A stretch of 64,000 nucleotides of DNA from Aquanectria penicillioides. Its lineage: Eukaryota > Ascomycota > Sordariomycetes > Hypocreales > Nectriaceae. Position 1 is the stretch's first letter. Each line of letters opens with the position of its first letter. Under the pieces are notes generated by a model. That model saw only the letters and a list, made by a program, of their open reading frames with translations, ran no database searches and was not told the DNA's origin. Location of the stretch: NCBI GenBank assembly GCA_003415625.1, contig PYIU01000003.1, positions 3,720,001-3,784,000 of the forward strand. The letters are read 5' to 3'. A program made the translations under genes and the position numbers. Below are positions 32,595 to 44,000 of this stretch, piece by piece.

Positions 32595-33568
32595 CTAGTC
32601 GCTAAATGCGTCTATTCTCCCTAATGTTAGAGTGGCTGGACCAATTTCAATTGGAGGAGTATTGTGCCTAATGACCTTGCATACCTCGGGTGTTTTTCTT
32701 CTACTTCTTGTTGCGTTTACCTTTTATGACAACCCCCTAGAGGAGGCGATATTCGTTGTACATATAAATAGGACCTGAGTTAGTGTAGGACACTGCAGGT
32801 GGACTTCTGGAGTTGAACCGGGAACAGAGTATTGAAACGGCGTTAGGGGGTTACACTTGTATGAGGCGCAAAAGAGGCGAGATGCAAAATCAATGTGAAT
32901 TTTTAATTGAATACTGCCTTCCCGTGTCTCGACTTTCCAATTTCTTTGACACAGATAACCAAAAAAAAGTCCCCACCAGCTCCCAGCGTCACTGCAGCAA
33001 AGTTTGACTTGATCACACTTTTTGATTTATATAAATAAATATATATATATGTATATGCATGTAGTCGCTGAGAATCAATTCATAATGCATGTCACTGGCC
33101 ACTTGGGCATGACATCTCTTTACAAATCTATGAACAAAAGCCCTACCAAACCAAGCTGCCCCCTTCCTCGCACCAACGCCTCCTGGTCGGGTCAACGCCG
33201 AAATTTCCCATTTGTTTGCTAGACTCTCTGAGGAGCACTTCCCAAAGTCGTTTGAAACAAGGTCGAAAAGAAAAATAACAGGACGAAGGGAGGGGGAAGA
33301 ATGATTCTATAACCATGCGGGCTGTGAGGGTGCGGTGCTGGCTGAGGATGGTCAGAAGTTTCATACAATGCTGCCGTCGTCTAAATATATGTACCCGAGG
33401 CAATTGCCCGCACAGGGTCTATCCCGACTCCATATCACAGTATCCACAGGTGTTCTTGGGATGATCGACTCCGCCATCACGTCAAAGCGGGCCATCTAGG
33501 CCGTGTTGGGCTACACCCAAGATTCTCCCTGGGAAGGAGTGTTGCCTGTTTTGTTGGCTACAGGAAGC
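32595..33568. other. Convergent intergenic region between EXO1 and RBR ligase
   Basis: Both 3' ends face each other here. AT-rich with a TA microsatellite at about 33036-33052. No gene is seen. Confidence 0.6.
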
Positions 33569-35332
33569 CTAGCGACGGTTCGCTGGTCCGGCAGTGGTGC
33601 CAACTGACAGCAAGTCCGAGTTGAAAACCCATTCGCCTGTAGAGAAGTTTGTCAGTTACTATGGATGCGACGTCGTGGACTCCTCAGACTCACCCTTGGC
33701 TAGGTTCTCGGCTGTGTCCTCTAGGAGGATGATGCGTCGCTTGTTGCAGTAGGACGTCTTGTCCATAATGTCAACTTTCAGTTTGGGGTCAGACAGCTCC
33801 TGGATTGGCTTCTCAAACATTTCCGAGAGGTTTTCGACAGCCATTTCCAGATCCTTTTGGTTGTCCTCAAAAATCTCCGTCAGGTTGTTTCGGGCCAGGT
33901 AGAAGGCGAAGGCATATGTCCACTTAAGAGTTTGACGGCAGGTTTGCAGTGCTTGGGATGCAGAGTTGAGGTATTGCACCTCGATCCACGACATGCCAGA
34001 TGCGGTTTGAAGTTGAACCATCTTCTTTTCCGTCTTCTGCGCGATGTCCTTGTCAAGCTTCGCTGACTGTTCATGGTTGGCGTATCGGTTGTAGTAGTGG
34101 AGGTATCGCTCCAGGGAAGTTCTAGATTTGGCTTGGGCGTCTCGAGCCTCGGCGCCGCTCTTCTCCTCGTATCTGTTGCAGTTGTACCAGCTCGTGCCGT
34201 GCTCAGACCAAAGACCCATGCACATCCAGCAGAATTCATACTTGCACTTTCGGCAGGTCATGTGGTTGCAGCCTCCGTTTTTCTCGATGGTCGAGTTACA
34301 CTTGGGGCATTCCTTGGTGTTGGCCGAGATCCAGTTTGCAGTCTCCGAGTCATCGGCGCACTTCTTGAGCCACTTTTTTACCAGCTCGCAAGGGGCTGGT
34401 TGGTGGTCCGGGTTGGGACATCCGAAGCAGAACCTGTAACCGCAGCGACACTCGACGGTCGGAACAATCTTGTCCAGGTCCTTCTTCTTGACGGAGCACT
34501 CCAGGGCGTTGGGGCAATCGGGAGCCGGGCACCACTTAAAAACGTCCTTGTCCTCGACATATGTTCGGTTGAGCAGTTCATGGTAGCGGTCCTTCAAGTC
34601 AACCGTTACCAAGAGGTCAAGTGAGCGGGTGTCGAGGATGCGGCCACATCCATCGGAGGGGCACTGGATGCGAGCCGCCTCGCCCTCTTCACGGATCTTC
34701 TGGGTCAGGTAGTGCCGGTAGCAGTCTACACAGTAGCGATGGCCACACTTCATGGCAAACGACTCGAGACCATCGTCCTCTTCACAGCAGATGTCACACA
34801 TGAAGTCAGGAACAACCTCCAGCTTGGGAAGGCTAGTCGAGTTGCTGTTCAGTCCAGCAGCCTCCAGGATCTTCTCAGGCCGGTCCATGTAGTCTTCGAG
34901 TAAACGCTCCTTGTTCCACCGGAAGTAGCGGAGCAGAATAGCCGCGTCCTCCTTGCTCATATCCAGGATCATGTTAACCTCGTTGACCATATCATCTTGC
35001 TGGCGTTGGATATCGCTCGGCTCGTAAACCTTGTAGGATACATTGTGGGCAGATTTCTTCTTTCTGTCCATGTCCTTGGCGAGACCGAAGTCGGGATCAG
35101 GCTCGTCGAAGTCCTCGTCATCAAAGTCTGGAAGATGAAGGTTGATTAGCACATGAGGGGATTCACATACGAGGAGAGAGAGGGGTGAGGGGAGGAGGGC
35201 GGGGGGTCTAAGTCGCGGGGAGGGGATGAGGGAAGATGTACCTTCACCGGCAGAGATCTCGTCTCCACTGTCGTCTTGCATCAACTCGTCGTCGCTCGAA
35301 AGAGCAGACATGTACTCTTCGTCGGAATCCAT
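33569..35332 (-). CDS. RBR E3 ubiquitin ligase, Ariadne (ARI1/HHARI) type
   Basis: Three exons: 35242-35332, 33694-35127 and 33569-33636, about 530 residues. RBR ligases accept ubiquitin from an E2 onto a RING2 cysteine before transfer. The acidic N-terminus (MDSDEEYMSALSSDDE) is typical. RING1 begins with C141 (CDICCEEDD..CGHRYCVDCY). The IBR has CRCGYRFCFGCPNPDH. RING2 has CPKCNSTIEKNGGCNHMTC with the catalytic Cys near residue 317. A C-terminal Ariadne domain follows (LHYYNRYANHEQSAKL onward). Yeast Hel1 and S. pombe Dbl4 are the probable relatives. Intron 1 (35128-35241, 114 nt) keeps the frame open with no stop. Intron 2 (33637-33693) leads to a short last exon ending GPANRR; without splicing the protein would end shortly after AKGESEE. 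Confidence 0.95.
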
Positions 35333-38300
35333 GGGGTTGCTGGCGGTAGTAACGGGCGTGGGTGGTAGGCCTGGGGTGTCTGAGACGGCAGCTGAGGCGA
35401 TGATTCTCTTGTTGGGGGCTTCGTCTCTGTTGGCAGAGGTAATCGTCGCCTCAGCAGCCTTCCGTTTCCTTGTGATGGGAGGAATCGTGGCGGCGGGGAG
35501 GGAGATGAGTGGGAGATATTAGCGGAGGGAGAGAGAGGAACGACGAAAGAAAAGGTGGTGGTGGCGGCGTCGACGGTGTGACTAAGAATCTTAGTTGGGA
35601 GTGGAGGGTTTAGATGAGGTTTGAGTCGGAGAGGAGGAGGGGTGCCTATGACGGATAGGCAGAGTCGAAATCGGGATGCGGGCGGGATGAGGCGTGGCCA
35701 GGTGAGCCGGCGTGCTGGGACGGCTGTCACGAGGCTGGGGGGCCGAGGGGATGGGGGATGGATGGAAAAGGGCGAGCGTCGAGGTGGAGCCCGAAGCAGG
35801 ACGGATCGCGAGAGCGGATCAGGAGTCACGCAGACAAGACGCGAGACACGCAGAGAGCCGGGGAAAATGTTGGTGTCGGTGTCGGTGTCAGTGACGGCGA
35901 CAGCGTCAGCGACAAGCGTCAAGCGTCAGTGTCGGGGGTCGTCACAGTGTGGGAGTTTGGAGTGGGATTGGGGTGGGAGTGGGAGTGGAAGAGGGTCGGG
36001 TGCAGTGCGTTGCGGTACGGTACGGTGCGAAAGCGGCTTTGGAGAGTGGGTGCGGTGTGTGTGGGGAGAGAGAGGGGGGTGGCAGCGGCGGCGGCGGCAG
36101 GAAGGTGTGACAGAGGCCCCCCAAAAAAAAAAGCCGAACGGGAAGATGGCTCGCAGTGGTGCAGTAAGAGAGAGAGAGAGAGAGAGAGAGAGGCAAAGAG
36201 GCGGTTAAAGGGCCGGCTGGACTGTAAGCGGGCTGCGTGGTGTGCCTTGTGTGGAGGCCTGTTGTTATTGTTGTTTTTGGGTACCGGTGTAGTAAGGTGC
36301 TGTAGGCAGGTATTCGTAGTTAGGTCCATAGGCAGGCAGACAGGCAGGCAATGTAAGGCTGGGAACGGAGTACATGTGTAGGTAGGCAACAGAGGGAAGT
36401 GGATGGCGAAACAAAAAGTGGGCGGATTGATGTTGGCTGATGCTGCAACAGTTTTTGCCTGGCAGGTAGACCGTAGACGCAGCCCAGTTGGTAGGCAGGT
36501 TAGGGACGTAGGTACTGTAGGCATGTACTCTACTACGGAGAATTCATGGTGAGTTAACAGATCCAGCCAGGCCGAGGCTAGGCCAGGTTGGGAGATGGTC
36601 GTTGGTTGTTGTCGGAGATTTTTTGTTGATCGTGAGCGAGAATATCTGCGGAATGAGTAACCATGATCGTGACTGTTGCAACTACGACGGTGCTGGTTGG
36701 TGTATTGCGGTGTTGCTGTGAGCGTGAGCAAGACCATCCATGAGCATGGGCATGAGCATGAGCATGGGTTGGGCCCAATGCCATGCCCGATGCGATGGAT
36801 CGATCGTCCCTGTCTAGCCTGTCAGTGGAGGGAGGCTTGTGCAGCCTCCAGGCAGAACGGCCAAGGGACAGGGGCTCCAAAGTGGGCTGTTTTGCTGCTG
36901 GACGGCGCCGGACTGCGGCACCTGGAGTCGGTGGCCAAGGACGGGGTAGGCGCTGCGAGAGAGGGGCAGTGCGGACACTGTGCTGTGCCCGGTAAAATTG
37001 CATTGCTGGTCCGTCCTGCGGTACACGTTGGTGTCGGTGTCGGTGTTGGCGCTGGCGTTGAGCTGGCGCTGGTGCTGCTTCCGTTGTTGCTGGCGGTTGG
37101 CGCTGTCCAGAAGGCGGCGAGCACCGCGACGTGGGTCCCCTTGGTCCCTTCTGACCCTTCGGTCTCTTCTCCAACTGAGCACAGATGCAAGCCGTCTGCA
37201 TCGTCATGAATCCGTGATGGCATGCTTTTGGATCAGGGCGTCCAGCTTCAACGGGCCCTACCATACATCCGCACAGTACGCCCGCCCGCAAATTGCATGG
37301 AACTATTCATCCATACCTAGTTATTTGCCTCAAACACCCGCATGTAAGCAGCTGGCCTGGCTCAGCTCAGCTTAGCACCAGCACGGCGCTGACAAACCCT
37401 GTACTAGGTCAAGGTGATATGATGATTTGAAAACTCGCCATCTCCCCTCTTGAGGGTAAGTTGGTCAGATCAACGCTCCCTCCGCTCATTCTGGCTTTTT
37501 GGGGGGGTTTTCTCTTTTGTTCGCCTTCTCTCATTCTTTGCATTCCAACTCTTGGCTTCCATTCGATTCGGTTTGATTTGATTGAATTTGATCTGATTCG
37601 ATTTCCTCTTCTGCAGCAATCGTCTCAGGCGTCAATATCGCACCCCGATCCCAAAAAGGCTCACGGAAATGCAGGGCCCTTCTGTGCCGCATAATACCGT
37701 GTGTTTCGCACAGTACCCATGCCTCGAGCACGATGGCTATGACAATGGATCCAGGCCCCGCGGTCAGCCCGGAGTGCACCCACTTATCCTCCGAACGGCT
37801 TGGCCGCCTGACTCCGCTACCTCGGCCTGCATTCGTTTCCTTTCAGGCATCGCTCCCGTCTCTCTCGATAGGAGGTGGCAACACTGGAGAAACGACGGCT
37901 AGCTCCTGCACTCTGCGTTACATTATCTTCCTCTCAAAGGCGTTTAGTCTCCAGAGTCTCCAACTTGCCATGTTCGGCGCCAGGCACGGGCACACCCAGG
38001 CGAGTCACAATGCAATGTCGCCTAGGCTCTTTCTCTGATGAGTCTGAAGCCGTGCCCACTCGCACTTTGCGAGTCCATGCCCCATGGTTCAGTTCCAGGC
38101 CCTCCTAAATTACTCAGAACTCAACCCATTTCTGTCTAATATTGATTCTGGAAGCCTGGGCGTGGAGTCACACAACATCTACGGATACGTGCGTGGACGT
38201 TTGGGTGGACAAGGATCAAATCAATCACAAGCGGGACCAACCCCTGGGAGCCCTGGCAGCCCTGGAAACTCTGTCAGTGAAGGGGTAGAAGCCCGCAAAG

Positions 38301-38511
38301 CCGCAAGTAAGACCAATCGATTCAAGCCGCGAACCACCTGGGTTGTCCTGAAACGGCACCGACTTCATAGCCGTCCAATGCATGCACGTCAAATTCACTA
38401 TTCAGATGAAATTAGACCCAAATCATTGGTCAAAGATTCGTGTGTTTTCTCTATATATGTGTTTAATTATCGAAGTGTCCTCGTCCACACAAGGCTTTGC
38501 ACAGACTCAAC
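35333..38511. other. 3.2 kb intergenic region rich in simple repeats
   Basis: Upstream of the RBR gene (minus) and downstream of the peroxiredoxin gene (minus). It contains GGTGTC-type hexamers (35868-35895 and 37026-37050), a GA tract (36166-36192), AGGCAGGCAG repeats (about 36330-36350), GAGCATG repeats (36739-36765) and GATTT/GATTC pentamers (37560-37606). ORFs of up to about 270 codons here are translated repeats and lack any domain. The first 500 bases beyond 35332 are plausibly the RBR leader. Confidence 0.5.
36166..36192. repeat. GA dinucleotide microsatellite
   Basis: About thirteen AG units in a row, a typical low-complexity tract in this upstream region. Confidence 0.9.
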
Positions 38512-39277
38512 TTAACCAAGAACCTTCTCAGCCGAGGTAACTAATAGTCACAGTCAGCAGGTGTCATGATTTCCTACTGGGATATGGGTCACTTACTGGT
38601 GTAGCCGGTGTTGTCTGGCTCAACAAAGGCCTCCTTGACCTTACCGTCTTCAACCTTCAAGACATAACGCTTGCTGCGCTCGTTACCGAAGATGGCCTTG
38701 AGCTCGTCGAATCCAAGGTCAAGAGTCTTGGTGAACTCGCCAGTAGGGTCACCGAGGAAGCGGACCTGAGCATGCCTATTAGTCACCAGAGCAGCCGAAT
38801 GGTGGATTGGAACAAGCTTGTTGTCACCCGGAATTGGATGCTTCACTCACCGTAGTTTGCTTAGCAGGGTCCAGCTGCTCGCTCCAGGCCTTCATACTGC
38901 AGTGATTCCGCATCAGCATGCTGCACTTTCGATACAAACAATTGCCAGCCTGGGGATGAGGATACTCACACGAACGGGTCATTGACGGAGACGACAAAAA
39001 CCTGACCGGCCTTCTTGAGGGCGGGATGGTTGATGAAGGAGGGAACATGCTGGCTCGAGCAAGTGCCCGAGAAGGCAGCAGGCACGCCAATGATGTAGCC
39101 GTTGCCAGACTTGAACTCCTCGGCAAGGCTGACCTTGTTACCAGGCGAGTCCTCGAACAGCTCCAGGTCGGGGATCTCCTGGCCAACACGGACCATGGCT
39201 CGGGGAGTTGAGTGGAAGCTGCGACCAGCAGCAGGGCGCGCCAACGCGACGCGGCGGAGAGAAGCACGGAAAGCCAT
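38512..39277 (-). CDS. Prx5-type (AhpC/TSA redoxin) peroxiredoxin, likely mitochondrial
   Basis: Four exons: 38970-39277, 38851-38896, 38597-38765 and 38512-38540, about 183 residues. It is a thiol peroxidase reducing hydrogen peroxide and alkyl hydroperoxides. The N-terminus (MAFRASLRRVALARP, then RSFHSTPR) is a mitochondrial presequence. The core starts near Met28 (MVRVGQEIPDLELFED). The peroxidatic Cys73 sits in PAAFSGTCSSQHVPSF, where Ser replaces the common Thr, as in many fungal members. NDPFVMKAWSEQLDP spans the first intron, then VRFLGDPTGEFTK. The last exon, ending EKVLG, is only 29 nt and was placed using the TAG acceptor at 38541-38543. Met28 matches where cytosolic or peroxisomal relatives begin, so a second start could give an untargeted form. 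The fold and family are clear; location is inferred. Confidence 0.92.
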
Positions 39278-40582
39278 TGTTTGTGGATTGGTGAGATGAG
39301 GATCGAGATGAAGCTCTGAGTGAGGGGTTGTTTTGCAATTGGCGTTTTGGGAGCTGGAGCTTGGCCGACGGAGAGGTTTGCCGCGTCTGTCCGTGCTTGA
39401 GATTGGAGTTTTGCCCCCCCAAAAGGGCTAATGACATCACGGGAGAACGGAGCCGATCCACCGAGCTAAACCAGATCCACGATACCATCAGAGCTCCGCC
39501 GAAACTCCCATGTATGCCTCTTCGTACCACCACCTCCTTACCATCGTAATTGGATGGAAATTTTCAGGGCACCACTCACCGCCTATTTTTCATTCACTCG
39601 GTAGTCATCATCTACACCAGGTATTTCTTCATTTGACTACCGAGCTGAAGTACTGCTGCATCGCTCGATGGGAAAAGAAAGGAAAAGAAAAACCCCTCCG
39701 TCCTTTGGCATTCAGTGAACAATCATTGTGACTGACTTTATTAGACTAGCAGGGAATAAAATCACCATTTTTACAGAGTATGAGTGATGTGTCTCGGTAG
39801 TTCAATGTCCGGCAAATGATTGTTAATACAACGTTGAATATCGCAGGCTTGGTCGGTTTGCTCATAATCGCCCTCAACAACAAACCAACTCGTGCCACGA
39901 TATCATGATAAGATGCTATAACAATGGCCTTTCAAAATCTGGTTTGTGTGTGCTCTACACGTTTGCCTCAGAGAGGGGATGTTTCACTAATTCGGCTTGC
40001 CTGTTGAATCTCCGACTCTTTCCTGTTCCAAAAGCGTTGGGACATTCGCTCTTCCCTCACCAGAATCCATGACTTAATGACCTACGATGCAACGATAGTT
40101 TCATCTTCGCAAGTAGCCACGGTGGAAAATACAAAACTCTCCCGCTCATATCCATCCATTCCCCGGGCATTCAGAAGCCGCAAGGACATCCATGGACACG
40201 CAAGAACAGCCTCTCGTCCGATGGATGACAACACCGCCTTGGCTTCGCCGCTGCTACATCGTCCGTACCGTAGATTTTCGCAAAATCACAACTGACGTTA
40301 TCAAAAAGCCCAAATGCGAAACCGTTTGCCAAACTGCGGGTTACATCGAAACCTCTCTATTCTTTCAGCAAGTAGATGGCCCGGTGTCTGGTGTGCTCTG
40401 CACCGTTCGACAGAAACCTCATTCAAGGACCTTCGGTTTCGAGAAAAGAGCATGCGACAGACCCCAAGAAAGTCCAAACTTCGTCTCAGAGGCCGCGATC
40501 GGTTTCATCTTCAAGAAAGATTTTGAGGAAGAGCTGCCTCGCATATTGGAATTATGCCCTATGCCTCTTGCGCCTTCCCCAG
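39278..40582. other. Upstream region of the peroxiredoxin gene
   Basis: Peroxiredoxin promoter, then mixed sequence. A plus-strand ORF at 40192-40677 (161 codons) shows no known motif and partly overlaps the antisense secreted-protein candidate. I do not call it. Confidence 0.45.
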
Positions 40583-41002
40583 CTACTGCCTCTTGTCGAA
40601 TCCTTCAATCCAGCTATCCAAGTGCGAAAAACTCCACTTACGGGATTCACTCGCCATTGATGAACTCAACTGACTAGGTGACGATGATGGTTCAGATAAT
40701 GGGAAGAAAGAAAATACTGTTCGAGGACGAGCCCCCCGATTGGTACATTGAAGAATCTGGGCAGTTCCACGAGAGGGGGCGAGCAAGTCAGGCAGGCAAA
40801 ATCCAAAATTGCATTCATGTTCAACGCAAAGACGGGGTCCCCAAAATTCTTGCGAGAATTCCACAATTGGTGGCAGTTCACCTGCCCAACAACCCTCAAG
40901 ACTAAAGGAAGCATCGACAGGACATGGTGGTGTGCATGACAAAACGAGACTTGAGGAGATTAGTAGAATGCAAAAGCAAAGGGTTGCCAGGGAAAAGGGC
41001 AT
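40583..41002 (-). CDS. Candidate small secreted cysteine-containing protein, unknown
   Basis: A single ATG-started frame of about 139 codons. The N-terminus, MPFSLATLCFCILLISSSLV, resembles a signal peptide with a hydrophobic core and possible cleavage before CTPPCPVD. Six or seven cysteines follow in the first half of the mature part, with spacings such as CVEHEC and FGFC. The second half is Ser-rich without cysteines. No family is recognised. Nothing else (splice sites, TATA, neighbours) supports it, and an equally long plus-strand frame overlaps it. It may be chance; I list it because the leader plus cysteines is the pattern of fungal secreted effector-like proteins. Confidence 0.2.
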   Translation of the reverse strand: MPFSLATLCFCILLISSSLVLSCTPPCPVDASFSLEGCWAGELPPIVEFSQEFWGPRLCVEHECNFGFCLPDLLAPSRGTAQILQCTNRGARPRTVFSFFPLSEPSSSPSQLSSSMASESRKWSFSHLDSWIEGFDKRQ

Positions 41003-44000
41003 GTCCTGTTGCTCCAATACTTATATCATTTCCATGACCCATTCTAAAATCTAATGCTAATTGGCCACTACATCCCATCCTGAACTTTGCTCGTGAGACC
41101 AAATGAGCCAAGCTTTGCTTATTCTAAAATGATATTAGGTGCTGCCAGCTACATAAGAGGTTTTGTAAGTGTCGCCTCTGGGTTCACTTTGGGGAGGTAG
41201 GGAGACGACGTATCAGTGTAATGAGTCTGACAGGAGTTTGTCTTAGTCAGTTAGCTAATCCTAGGGATAACAAAGATCTAACGTAGCCTAGAAGATAATT
41301 TGAATCGTCTTGGGATATCTAGATATGAGTTCCTCTCATTCGGATATGGTTCACTGGAGAGCCCCTCGAGTAGTTTGCACAAGATAGTTACTCCCATGTC
41401 CCCATTATCCTAGATATGCTTCCATATTCAATCTTCTTGTATCCGGGATTTCCATTTGTATAAATATAATGCAATTCAAGAGAATGACTGATCTGGAATC
41501 CGTTCTTGCTGTTTTGTCCATGGGGGGGGATTGGATAAGAAAACAATTGGAAGTTAAGAAGACAAAGGACAGTACATCTATTTCAAATCGCCAATTTACG
41601 CAGGTGTACCAACTGCAAGATGAACTCTTTGTTCTACAAATGTTAATCGTCATTAGACATAGGAGATCTTTCTCCATGATCTTTCGGATAAACGTAAACC
41701 ATGCTGAAGAGACACCTATTTGATAAGACTCAAACTTCTGACTAGCTGAGTGTTCTCTAGAGTACGATCTGGATTGATCGTTTTTCATTTATAAAGCTGG
41801 TGGTTTTATTGGATCAAATTTGGCAAAATGTCTATCCTTTACATCGCGGCATTGATAAACTTGCGTTAGAGTAAAACCACAACCCTTCTCACATCTCATC
41901 CATCCACATTACAGCTTTACTCAACAAGCCACAAGATCATCTCCCTTTTCCCCCGTGTGTTTCTTTTTACAAATAATAATAGTAATTCAAGCTCTAGCTG
42001 ATCCAGACAATAGCATAAGTGAACATGTGTTTTCAGCTTCTTTCATGCTACGTTGTGACATGCCACTGTTACCCTATACCCCTGGCCTCAACGTGACCCT
42101 TGAATCTGGCACAACCTGTCTCGTCGGGAACTCCGAGTCGACGATAGACTGAAACGAGATTGTCGGACAAGAGACTAAAATTGGACACATACATTCATGC
42201 AATAACTTCATCCCTCGCCATGGAGGTTGGAAGGCATTGTTAACCCCTTGGCTACGGGCCTTGAGATGTCGCTTGATCGAGAGACCCATGCCCAAGGCTT
42301 CAGCTCGAGTTGATAAATAATTAAGCCAAGATTAGTTATAACAGAATAGAAGCTACCATGGGTTTCCAGAAAACGCCGACTTCGAGGGCCCAAGCCTGTT
42401 TTCTCCACCCACCTATCTCTATCTGTTCCGTTTTGAACCGACACCTATTCATTCCCCGGTCGATAAGTGTTCCACTATTGAAACGTTCCTGAGTTACGAC
42501 AACCTGGGATTCAGAATACTTGAGTACCGACACGTCTTGACCCAGATTAAGGAGAACTAGTACGAACACCCATGCCTGAGGGGGGGACGCGAATGAAGGT
42601 AAGGAACATTTTGATCTTGCTTCTTGTTTCATCCAGCCAATCCGGTTCGTTGCCACCCCTACGATGCACATCGACTTCAGCAGTTTTCTTGAACTTTTTA
42701 GCTTTTTTTTTTTATCAACTGAGGATTACGTTGCCGCATCATGAGGACGTATGCTGCCCAACAAAAGTGCACAATACCGTTCGGACAATGCACCATCCAA
42801 GGGTGTTTGATGCGACGGCACGGGGCAGCAATTCGGGGAGATAGGAACGCGACGCTCTCATTGATGACGACTTTTCTCTCTTGTGGTTTGATCATGTCTC
42901 AAGATTGAGCTAAGGCCATATGTATATCCTGAAAGGTACGATTTCCCAGCCTCCAAGCTAGCATGTTTTCCTTCGGAGAATTCGAAGCGTCTTATACCGT
43001 AGCATTGGATTTCCCAATATCAAAAACCACCCCGGGAATAGAGGCTCCCATTAGAGTCGGAAACAAAAAGCAAATTATGGGCCAGGGTAGCATGTTTCGC
43101 TGAGGGATATGATATTTTCCAGTCTTGAACCATGTCAATGTCGAATCCAGCTGATCAATTGGCGATCGTTGACACATCCCAAAGACTGGGCCACAATCAT
43201 TGCGCCTGATAGAATTCATGGGATAGATCATATCAGGCGCAGCACCGGAAAGTGCAAAGAATGACGACAGAGTTACCCATGTCTTCTTCAATTAGACTTC
43301 CTTATCATAGTGAGGAGGCGGCTGTGACGGGATCTCATGAGCGCCGAGGCAATTTGACCCAACCTTGGAAAATGACTGGTCAAACTTTTACAGAGGATGC
43401 TTTCTGCTGTCTGTCAAGCTATAGCCAATCAAGGCTCGCATGGGCTTAGGCTGTGGCTTTGTGACACTCCCGAGGCCTAGAACCGCAAAGACGACGCCGT
43501 CTTCCTCAGCTACGATTGAGGTCCCCACACCCAGGGCGGCTGGGGACGATCCTGATATTACTGCCGGTAGCCCGGAGCCACCTAGATTCTACGCGGATGG
43601 GGGCTTTTTACGTGCGCAGTACCCGTATGTATTCACATGCGGTAGCTTGGTTTCATGGGCAACTGTGAGATGATGATGATGCGACTGTGGTTTGACCGCG
43701 TGTCCGGACCTGCTCTATATATCGGCGCGGGTAGCGCATACGGGGCCGGCCGAAGAGAGCACATACATATGCACAAGGACCAACCCTCGAGGCAGTGTGC
43801 GACTTGCAACGAGAATGTGGGGGTCTTGCTTGGCGCGATGTTTCGAGCTCTTTGCCACAAGATCTACCATAGTGGGCCAATTGGGCTAAACCTAACAGTA
43901 GTTGTTTGACAATGCCGTACGTACGGGGAGAGTTTCTCGCCACACAGGAGACGGGGCTTTTTGATAAACATGCCAGGCGGATGGCGGCAGGCATATTCGA

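Noticed and set aside
35281..37291. Several ORFs of 130-270 codons on both strands upstream of the RBR ligase
   Set aside because: They are translated simple repeats (GTGTCG, GA, CATGAG) with no consistent frame or motif.
43000..43290. Minus-strand frame with membrane-like text (PWPIICFLFPTLMGA)
   Set aside because: It has no ATG, no partner exon with matching phase was found, and it is too short to name. It may be a transporter remnant but I cannot support that.
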